From positions 8,365,001 to 8,429,000 of the forward strand of contig CATNEN010000001.1 of NCBI GenBank assembly GCA_950097015.1: a stretch of DNA of 64,000 nt, written 5' to 3'. This stretch comes from Macrostomum hystrix (Eukaryota; Platyhelminthes; Macrostomidae). Of this stretch, positions 44,712 to 55,000 are shown piece after piece. Numbering within the stretch: the first letter of the stretch is position 1; each line of letters begins with the position of its first letter. The notes beneath the pieces were generated by a model. That model had not been told where the DNA came from and did not search any database. It worked only from the letters and a program-made list of their open reading frames with translations. The position numbers and the translations under genes are program-made.

Positions 44712-45342
44712 CGCTGCAATATAGTTTTGGATTCTTATTTTTCAATAGAGTTAGTTTTCTCGCCAGTACTTGTTAAGCTAAGTGGACGGACTGGTTTTAT
44801 ACAGAAAACAAGCTGGTGATTTTCTTCAAAATAAGAAGCTCATAAGAGAGATAAGATTGAAGAAAATCTTTGTCTATTGGTCTATATTTTCTACTGAAAT
44901 TGGTCGATGCATAAACTCTAGTCAGTGGTACCAGCGCCTCAAATGAAGTCTTTAGTTGCCATGCGAAGTGGTTTGTATACCATGAGCACTATAGGTCAGG
45001 TACACGCAGTTGTTAAAGGCCTAGAGATAAGCCTTTCAGATTGCAAACTTTAACGAAATCACGGCGAGAATTTAGTGTTTGCCTCAGGGTGCATATTTGC
45101 TCAATACTTAAGTGGCAATGCAAATGCAGTTTCATGGACACAGATTTTTATCTCACAAGCGGTGACCCCAGAGCAAGTTTTAACTAGAAGTAATTGCGCA
45201 GTACCTCTTTTCCAAAGGCCTAATGTCGAAGATTTAATGGACAAAATGCAGGCCAGACTGTAATTTGGCCATCAAATTTCGCAGGCAAGCTGAAGATATT
45301 AGCTTGCTATAAAACTCTTTAAGAGCTTCCAACTGCTTTAGC
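44712..45342. other. upstream region of the membrane-protein gene; no gene seen
   Basis: AT-rich. A TTGCAG acceptor-like site ends two bases before the start codon of the minus-strand gene. Confidence 0.3.
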
Positions 45343-45465
45343 ACACGCACGAAGGTACCTGAGCTCGATTCCGCGGCGAGGCCACATTAATTTATCATCA
45401 ATTGTTTTAAGACACAGTGAGATTGTACACTGCCTGACGATGAGACAATCAAGGAAAGGCATAGA
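45343..45465 (+). mobile_element. SINE-A fragment
   Basis: It begins within the head (cgcacgaaggtacctgagct) and contains B-box, GCGAGGCC and 'agattgtacactgcctgacg' blocks. It abuts the Tc1-like element on its right. Confidence 0.7.
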
Positions 45466-45473
45466 TTAATGTA

Positions 45474-46071
45474 TACTCAGCAACAGCTAAACCCCCCCCC
45501 AACTCACGCTGTCACACGGGCACAGAAGTTAAGCAATGTCTTTAATTCTAGTCTCAGTATCGTGTGTAGGAACCACGAGCATGCTAAAGTGCCGTGACTC
45601 GTCGTGGCATCCTGATCACCAGCCGGTTGATGAACTCTTGGGGCAGCTGCTGCCAGGCATTCAGCGCCGCCAGTCGCAACTGTTCAGCATTCTGTGGGGC
45701 ATCCTGCTGAACTCTTCGCTTTACAAAGTCCCAGACATGCTCGATGGGGTTCATTTCTGGAGACTTTGACGGCTCCTTCAGCAGCTGCACGTGTGCTGCT
45801 CGATGTGGCGCAGCGCTGTCGTCTTGAAGCATGCAGTTCTGCGGGCCTACAAAGGTTGTCGTAGCAAATGGCAGAAACTGCTGCTGGCGCAATGCAGCCA
45901 CCAGTGGGTTGAGTTGCGCACTTGCGCCCCCCCTCCCCAAATCCCCCATGCCGCACTTTGCGCTCGCGTCTGGCGGCGGCAGCCTTCACACATTTCTGAG
46001 TCACCGATGGCATACAAAACTTTTGGGCCGTGTGACAGCGTGAGTTGGGGGGTTTTAGCTGTTGCTGAGTG
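45474..46071 (-). mobile_element. internally deleted Tc1/mariner-like element
   Basis: Inverted ends of about 50 bp (TACTCAGCAACAGCTAAACC at left; the complement of CACTCAGCAACAGCTAAAAC at right, both continuing into ACTCACGCTGTCACACG) are flanked by TA on both sides. Between them the minus strand encodes only the C-terminal part of a DDE transposase: LQDDSAAPHRAAHVQ with the second Asp, then SPEMNPIEHVWDFVKRRV and a helical end. The DNA-binding half and first catalytic Asp are missing, so the element can only move in trans. Confidence 0.82.
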
Positions 46072-46705
46072 TAATGTAGACAGAACAGCAACACACAGCC
46101 TTTGAAAGAAACAAAAAAGTGGACATCAATATCCACGCCACCAATTATTAAGAGCGAATTTAATCACAGGCTCTCCAGTAGACACAGCCTTGCAAATGAG
46201 TATATTTAAATCAGTTACTAAGCCGAATTCCAACACCGAAGCAACACTCAAAAGGCACTTACACAAGCAGTGCGAAAGTCTAATGGAAAATTTTCACAAC
46301 AGACAAAATTATGAAAGATCAGAAACTAATTCTGATATTAACCATTTCAGGTCTCAGTTATTTGTGAATTTTTTTAACTCAAAGGCACTTGGCTAAAACT
46401 AAACTATTGCGCATTGTGGACAGAGAAAACAGAACGAAAATATTGAGTTTCTTATTTGAACATTCGGTTAGGCAGCTTCATCGTGAAAAAAACTAAAAGT
46501 TATGATTATTATGTAAAATTAGGGCACATTTAGCACAATACTATAAACTTTTTACGCAACTTGCAGCTACAATAAAAAAACTATTCACTAAAGCTTTAAC
46601 GAAATTCACAACAGTACCAGAGAAATATTATTTGCCAAAATGTCTCATACATAAAATATTTGCCTAACATGAGACATACAACTGCTTAACACATAATTAA
46701 CTTTA
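46072..46705. other. no gene seen
   Basis: AT-rich intergenic sequence between the Tc1-like element and the 20-bp array. Confidence 0.3.
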
Positions 46706-46709
46706 TCAG

Positions 46710-47615
46710 GTCACACAACTGTCTAGCAGGTCATGCACATGTCTAACAGGTCATACACATGTCTAACAGGTCACACACGTCATACACATCTCTAACAGGT
46801 CATATGTATGTCTAACAAGTCATATGCATCTTTAATAGATCATACACATGTCTAACAGGTCATACGCATGTCTAACAGGTCATATGCATGTCTAACAGGT
46901 CATACGCATGTCTAACAGGTCATACGCATGTCTAACAGGTCATATGCATGTCTGATAGGTCATACGCATGTCTAACAGGTCATACGCATGTCTAACAGGT
47001 CATACGCATGTCTAACAGGTCATACGCATCTCTAATAGATCATACACATGTCTAACAGGTCATACACATGTCTAACAGGTCATACACATGTCTAACAGGT
47101 CACACACATGTTTAACAGGTCACACACATGTCTAACAGGTCATATGCATGTTTAACAGGTCATACGCATGTCTAACAGGTCATATGCATGTTTAACAGGT
47201 CATACGCATGTCTAATAGGTCATACGCATGTCTAACAGGTCATACACATGTCTAACAGGTCATACACATGTCTAACAGGTCATACACATGTCTAACAGGT
47301 CATACGCATGTCTAACAGGTCATACACATGTCTAACAGGTCATACGCATGTCTAACAGGTCATACGCATGTCTAACAGGTCATACACATGTCTAACAGGT
47401 CATACGCATGTTTAACAGGTCATACGCATGTCTAACAGGTCATACACATGTCTAACAGGTCATACGCATGTTTAACAGGTCATACACATGTCTAACAGGT
47501 CATACGCATGTCTAATAGGTCATACGCATGTCTAACAGGTCACAAATATGTCTAACACGTCATACACATGTCTAACAGGTCATACGCATGTCTAACAGGT
47601 CATACGCATGTCATA
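46710..47615. repeat. 20-bp minisatellite, GTCTAACAGGTCATACGCAT type
   Basis: About 45 units in exact 20-bp register with tacg/taca/tatg variants. Unlike most arrays here it lies between genes, downstream of NEK10. Confidence 0.94.
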
Positions 47616-47619
47616 CGTG

Positions 47620-48224
47620 TGTCCGTCACACTAAACGAATAAAAAATGAAACTTAACAACTTTTAAGTGAAAGCAAATTGGAACAAAAAAGAGCAGTACA
47701 ACAAAAATGCAAGAAATATTTCAACACCGACAACATAGATCAGTGTTTTAGGTGAAGAAATACATTTACAGAAACATAATGGTGACACAATCAACATTCA
47801 TCAAAATGGCACAATATAGCTCATATATTCTGCTCACACTACTCACTAGCAGGGGCCAGTCAGTAGTGCATTAAAAGTGCAGTAGGGCATGTACAAAATT
47901 GTACATTTGGACGGAATTAGGAACTTCTTTTAAACAAAAGTTAAAAACAGGTACGAAGATTTACTGTTAGAAAAAATGGACGGCTTTTAAAAATTAGATC
48001 ACAAAAGCACTACGGTGAGAATATGCTTGACAATCGCATTATACTACTTACTACTGGCCTTAACTTTTTATTGTTTTACAGATAAAAAAATACACTCATG
48101 AAAAAAACGAAATTTGACACAAAAGCTTAAAACTTGAAGTTATTTATCGAAAGCGTGAGGCACAAAACAAAATAAGTATTTGTTTAAGACGAATATGGAA
48201 GTTCACAATGTGTACATATAGGGG
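47620..48224. other. no gene seen
   Basis: AT-rich intergenic sequence 3' of NEK10. Confidence 0.3.
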
Positions 48225-48545
48225 AATGCGCACACTGGAGTATACATACTAGGAATCCCAGAGAAAGAACACGAGAGTGGGGAGTACCTGGTGTGTACGT
48301 AAGGGAATTCCAACTCCTGGGAAATTATAAATAAAAAAATGAATTCGGGAATCCTAGAGTGTAATTCAGATTGAGGGGAATCCCAAAGAATGTACACAGG
48401 ATCGGGGAATCCCTAAGAATGTACACATAATTAGGGACAATCCCAAAGAATGTACAAAGGATTGGGGAAATCCTTACAAATGTACAAAGAATCAGAGAGA
48501 ATCCCTAAGAATGTACACATGCTTAGGGTAATTCTAAAGGACTGA
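48225..48545. repeat. degenerate repeat around GGGAATCCCAAAGAATGTAC
   Basis: About eight loosely spaced units of roughly 30-35 bp, strongly diverged at the left. Confidence 0.65.
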
Positions 48546-48948
48546 GGTTTGAGTAGTAGGAAAGCCAATAACTATTTTTGTAGTCAATAGTTAGTGGAAT
48601 GACTTGGTAATATATGTAAAAGTTTTTTCAGGATAACAAAGATTTTATGTGATTTATGATGAATAAAAATGGTTTCGAATTAAAGCCACATTTACTGTTA
48701 GAAAAGTAATGAATATATTCTACTACTAGATAAAATACAGAGTAAAGTCATATCTAATTTTGCATTTAGTAGCAGAAAATTGAAATCGGAATTGTTAAGT
48801 TATAAATTCTGATGACTGGAGCAAAAAAATTCATGCAGGCAGGGCGATGAAAGCGCTTTTTAGCTTTTTAAATTAAAAAAGAATCGAGTATTAAGATGAG
48901 ATTTCTATGAATCACAAACGATGGCGGAGTTTCAGTTGATTTCAAAGT

Positions 48949-48992
48949 TTAACTATCCGACAGCGAAATACCCCTACGCAGGGCAGGTCTTC

Positions 48993-49029
<37 letters not shown>

Positions 49030-52000
49030 TTGTCCGCGACTGCCGCGATAGAATTCGATGGATTCTAGCACTGACTCGAGCATCTGAGACAGGTCAGTGT
49101 AGGTGAGTTCAGCGCCGCAGTCTTCGGCTGTGGCGCTGGGCAGTCGGTCGAGACGCAGCGCCGCCCGCTGCTGCTCTTGAAGCGCCTGACGAACCAGACG
49201 GTCCGAGGCGCCCAGAAGCTCCAGCTCCACCGGATCGCGGCTGGCTCGCATTAGCCGACGAATCTTGAAGAGGGTGGGGAATGAGGACACGGCACGCTAG
49301 TAGAATGTAGAATGTTCTGTAGAATGCTCCTCTAATCTTCGGAATATTCAACCAATCGTTAGAATGTCCTACAAATCTGCAGAATGTTCTATCAATCTGC
49401 AGAATGTTCTATCAATCTGCAGAATGTTCTACAAATCTGCAGAATGTTCTATCAATCTGCAGAATGTTCTATCAATCTGCAGAATGCTCTATCAATCAGC
49501 AGAATGTTCTACAAATCTGCAGAATGTTCTATCAATCTGCAGAATGTTCTATCAATCTGCAGAATGTTCTATCAATCAGCAGAATGTTCTATCAATCTGC
49601 CGAATGTTCTATCAATCAGCAGAATGTTCTATCAATCTGCCGAATGTTCTATCAATCTGCAGAATGTTCTATCAATCTGCAGAATGCTCTATCAATCAGC
49701 AGAATGTTCTACAAATCTGCAGAATGTTCTATCAATCTGCAGAATGTTCTATCAATCTGCAGAATGTTCTATCAATCAGCAGAATGTTCTATCAATCTGC
49801 AGAATGTTCTATCAATCTGCAGAATGTTCTATCAATCAGCAGAATGTTCTATCAATCTGCCGAATGTTCTATCAATCTGCAGAATGTTCTATCAATCTGC
49901 AGAATGCTCTATCAATCAGCAGAATGTTCTACAAATCTGCAGAATGTTCTATCAATCTGCAGAATGTTCTATCAATCTGCAGAATGTTCTATCAATCTGC
50001 CGAATGTTCTATCAATCTGCCGAATGTTCTATCAATCTGCAGAATGTTCTACGAATAACGTATCAATAATCTAAAAAGTGATGAAATTCCGAGAGATCCA
50101 CTAACCTCCTCCTTAACCTCCAGTGGTGACACTCCAGCTGAGAATAAGGCTGCGCAATACTTGTCCAATAGTCGGCGTCTACTGTCGCCTAAGCCGCCGC
50201 TGCCGCTGCCGCCGCCCACAGCGCCCGGTGGCAGCCTAGCTAGATGAGCCAGCTTGTGTAGAACAGCAAGCATTGGCAGTATGGGATCAGATATCTGCCT
50301 CACTCGCCTCTGACTGATAGTCAGTGCGCCGCTGCTGCTGGGCCGACTGCCGACTGCAGGCGCAGCGGCTGCCGACGGAGCAACCGACAATTGGCCGGCG
50401 CCAGTTGCCGAAGAGGTGCCCGCGCGAGGCCGAGGCGGCAAATCGGTCGACGTGGCCGAAGCCGACGCAGAAGACGGCGCCGTTGTCGGAGACACCGCAA
50501 CCCCGACTCCGCTGACGCCGCCGGCGACGCCGCGGCCGCCGCTGCTCCCACCGTCGGGTACTTCAATAGCGACGCTGCCAGATCCGGGAGCTCCCGAAGC
50601 GACGACCCCGCCGCCGGCGCCACCCCCGCCGCTGTCGTCAAGCAGCAGGAGTCGACGACGATTCCGACGCTTCTCGCGATGCAGCCGACGATCAGCGGTG
50701 GCCTTCTGAGCCTGGACCAGGTCCAGGTGGCGAAGGACCCGGTCGGACATCAGCGCGGCGACGCCGACAATGTCGGGGCGCTTGTCCGGATCAACGGTCA
50801 AGCAGGCGGCTATGACACTTGTTAGCTGGGAGATTGAGCGAGTACGATACGATTAGTTATGAATTATAGATAGCATTTGAAATTAGAATAAAACAGAGAT
50901 AATTTGTTAACTTCAGCTAATTCGTTAACTTTAGCTAATTCGTTAACTTTAGCTAATTCGTTAACTTCAGCTAATTCGTTAACTTCAGCTAATTCGTTAA
51001 CTTCAGCTTATTCGCCAATATTGTTACAAATTTCGTTTATTCGTTAATATTTAGCTTTTTTGCTAATTAAGAGATTTTCGTTCAGCAATTTATTTCCCAG
51101 AATAATTAACAAATTCGTTTCCTTTTGAGATAATTCGTTAAACAGTATTTCGATAGAGCTCACCAATTTAGAAAAGTGAGTCTGCAGCGGTGCAGGATCA
51201 TAGCTGCCCTCAACAATTCTGGTTGCCAAGTTGAGCATATTGCTAGAATCGAACGGCGCCTTCAAAGCCGCCATGTGATACAGCACGCAGCCAATGGACC
51301 AAATGTCCGCCTTGTCACCGTACGGCTGACTCTGCACAATTTCAGGACAGGCATAGACCATTGTGCCTACAACTGAAATCATCTTGCTGCAGTCTTTGCG
51401 CTTCTGTTTGGCCAAACCGAAATCTGTGATTGTCACGTGATCATCTTCGCCTAGCATGATGTTGTTTGGCGACAGGTCTCTGCGGGACAATGAAGGTCAC
51501 GATAAATGAGCGAAATGTGTCAATGACCAAATAAGTTACTGCTGTTTGAGGATGCTAATGACCGGAAAAATGACTGCTGTTTGAGGATGTCAATGACCGA
51601 ATAAATGACTGCTGTTTGAGGATGTTAATGACCGGATAAATGACTGCTGTTTGAGGATGTTAATGACGAGATAAATGACTGCTGTTTGAGGATTTTTATG
51701 ACCGGATAAATGACGGCCGTTTGAGGATGACAATGAGCGGATAAATGACTGCTGTTTGAGGATTTTTATGACCGGATAAATGACAGCCGTTTGAGGATGA
51801 CAATGAGCGGATAAATGACTGCTGTTTGAGGATGTTAATGACGAGATAAATGACCGCTGTTTGAGGATGACAATGACCGGATAAATGACAGCCGTTTGAG
51901 GATGCTAATGACCGGAAAAATGACTGCTGTTTGAAGATGTTAATGACCGAATAAATGACTGCTGTTTGAGGATGACACTGAGCGGATAAATGACTGCTGT

Positions 52001-55000
52001 TTCAAGATGGTAATGACCAAAAAATTACTATTATCTTATATAAACGTAAATAAAACTATCAAAAGAAAAGACAAAGTGAGTAAATCGTATTGTTAGCATT
52101 GAACACACTTACCTGTGCACAATATCCTTCTCCTTATGCAAGTACCTCAGCGCCAATACAATCTGTACAAATATGTACCAGACTCGATCCTCATCAAAGC
52201 GGAGACCTTTTTCGCGCATAGAGACGAAAAATTCCATTAACGAAGCGCCCTCAATTAGTTCCATGACGATGTAGAGCTTGTCATCTGGATGGTTGAAAAA
52301 ATAGCTTTCAATTTTACCATAGAATTTATAATTGTAGAAAATTAAATATAATCATGTAAAGCTAAGTGCGTTACTTATAGAAGGCTAGTTATGGTTTATT
52401 AGCTCGTATTTAAAATCAAAGTAAAGCGCTCCTTTTCTTTACGGCCAAAACATGCCACAATATCCTATCTAGGAAATATATAAATACTCGTACTATAAAT
52501 TTAGCTGTATTTTCTAGGAAATATATAAATACTCGTAATATAAATTTAGCTGTATTTTCTAGGAAATATATAAATACTCGTACTATAAATTTTGCAGTAT
52601 TTTCTAGGAAATATATAAATACTCGTACTATAAATTTAGATGTAATTTCTAGGAAATATGTAAATACTCGTACTATAAATTTAGATGTATTTTCTAGGAA
52701 ATATATAAATACTCGTACTATAAATTTAGATGTATTTTCTAGGAAATATATAAATACTCGTACTATAAATTTAGCAGTATTTTCTAGGAAATATATAAAT
52801 ACTCGTACTATAAATTTAGCTGTATTTTCTAGGAAATATATAAATACTCGTACTATAAATTTAGCTGTATTTTCTAGGAAATATATAAATACTCGTACTA
52901 TAAATTTTGCAGTATTTTCTAGGAAATATATAAATACTCGTACTATAAATTTAGATGTATTTTCTAGGAAATATATAAATACTCGTACTATAAATTTAGC
53001 TGTATTTTCTAGGAAATATATAAATACTCGTACTATAAATTAAGCATGATACATGATTTTCGTTCGAAGTGTAATACGAATACACTATAATTGATTAATA
53101 AAGATTCGAACCAACGACCTTCCAAACACGATGCATTGGCAACTCACTCTCTTCGAATGTTTTGTAATAGCGAACAATATTCGGATGCCTCAGATGCTCC
53201 TTGGCCATTGTGAGTTCGCTGACAATGTAGCCAACATTTTTCTGACGCTCGTTCGCATTGCGACCCAGGCCGCCTGTATTTAACTCTTTGATGGCGTACA
53301 TCGTCTCCTGTTTGCGAACTTTGTACACCGTGCCAAATGCGCCGCTGCCCAGAATTTCTAACACGGCGTAATCTTTGATGTGCTGCGTGGCTTCGCGATT
53401 CTGATTCACCGATTCTAGGTTCAGGCGCAGCTCTTGGGCCAGCTCTTCGTCCTGAGGGGAGAGCCGGCTAGGAATGACTTTGCTGAGAGGGTACTAGTAC
53501 ACTGTCTCATCTCTCCCGTGTCTCATCTCTCCCGTGTCTCATTTCTCCCGTGTCTCATCTCTCCCGTGTCTCATCTCTCCCGTGTCTCATTTCTCCCGTG
53601 TCTCATCTCTCCCGTGTCTCATCTCTCCCGTGTCTCATCTCTCCCGTGTCTCATCTCTCCCGTGTCTCATCTCTCCCGTGTCTCATCTCTCCCGTGTCTC
53701 ATTTCTCCCGTGTCTCATCTCTCCCGTGTCTCATCTCTCCCGTGTCTCATCTCTCCCGTGTCTCATCTCTCCCGTGTCTCATCTCTCCCGTGTCTCATCT
53801 CTCCCGTGTCTCATCTCTCCCGTGTCTCATCTCTCCCGTGTCTCATTTCTCCCGTGTCTCATCTCTCCCGTGTCTCATCTCTCCCGTGTCTCATCTCTCC
53901 CGTGTTTCATCTCTCCCGTGTCTTATCTCTCTTGTGTCTCATCTCTCCCGTGTCTCATCTCTCCATAGTCCATCTGTTGCTTTCGCATTAATACTCGTAC
54001 TATTAGGGCACGGGGCAGGGGGTCAGTGGCAGAGCAATTAAAGCGTTTGCCTCTCGCACGAAGGTCCCTGAGCTCTATTCCGCGGCAAGGCCATATTTAT
54101 ATGGAACTTGTCTTGCAATTTACGCCGTTTGAGGGACAATCTCCAAGGCACAGTGAGAGTGTACACTGCCTGACGATGAGAAAGAAGTCTGAGCGTATGC
54201 CTAGGTACAGTATCTGTGTGCGTGTGTGCTCAAGAGTCAACGGAATGGGGAGAATTGCCTCCTGGTTGGCTGAGGGTCTAGTGTCACCAAATAAAGCGCC
54301 ATTGTCCGCAGCCCTCCTGTAGTTATTATTATTAAGGGACAGGGGGCTGTAGTATAAACGATAACAGAACACAGGCGGAGCAGTTGTACTCATAGAATAG
54401 CGCACTTACCCTATCAATAGCGGCTACAACTGTGGCATAAGCTGCCAGGTCTCGATTATAGTGGCCAATATCAATGAATGTGGCCAGCAAGCCAGTTGGT
54501 AATAATTTTTTAACAGCTCGGCGATTTCTTTCCAAACTGAACAGAAATCTCAGCGCTCTGCAGGCATTCTTTCTTAGAGTGACAGCACCGTCAGCAACCC
54601 GCTGACTGCCCTCAGTGCTGGCTGACGATGGCGCATTGTTAGCTGCTGATGAACTACCATAATGACAGGCCTGATTGGGTGGCAGCAATAGACGGCCTAA
54701 CAGATAGACGCCATTGTTTTGAGCAACTAGAAATGAATTCCGATCGTCCAGTAGCAGCTCAGTAAGGGCGCAGCAGGCTGCTGAACGCACGTTCAAAGTT
54801 AATTGGGCCTGAAAATAAAAAATGATTATCCAAATCTTTCTAAACAATGATTCTAGATCAGTTTATACACGTGTATATCTGACACATTCTACATTGAGGT
54901 TGTCATGGCAAAGCCGCGCATATTGACGTGAAAAACACCGGAAAAAATAATACTCCGAGCTATTATAACACCGGAAAACTAACGGATATCCAAGAAAATG

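Noticed and set aside
46710-47615. possible CRISPR-like array with 20-bp periodicity
   Set aside because: There are no unique spacers; units are continuous head-to-tail copies, and the window is eukaryotic.
49364-50074. three overlapping ORFs of more than 220 residues
   Set aside because: All three frames read the same 20-bp repeat; the region is NEK10 intron 8.
50321-50825. several overlapping ORFs on both strands in GC-rich DNA
   Set aside because: Shadows of NEK10 exon 8, whose low-complexity GC-rich codons leave other frames open.
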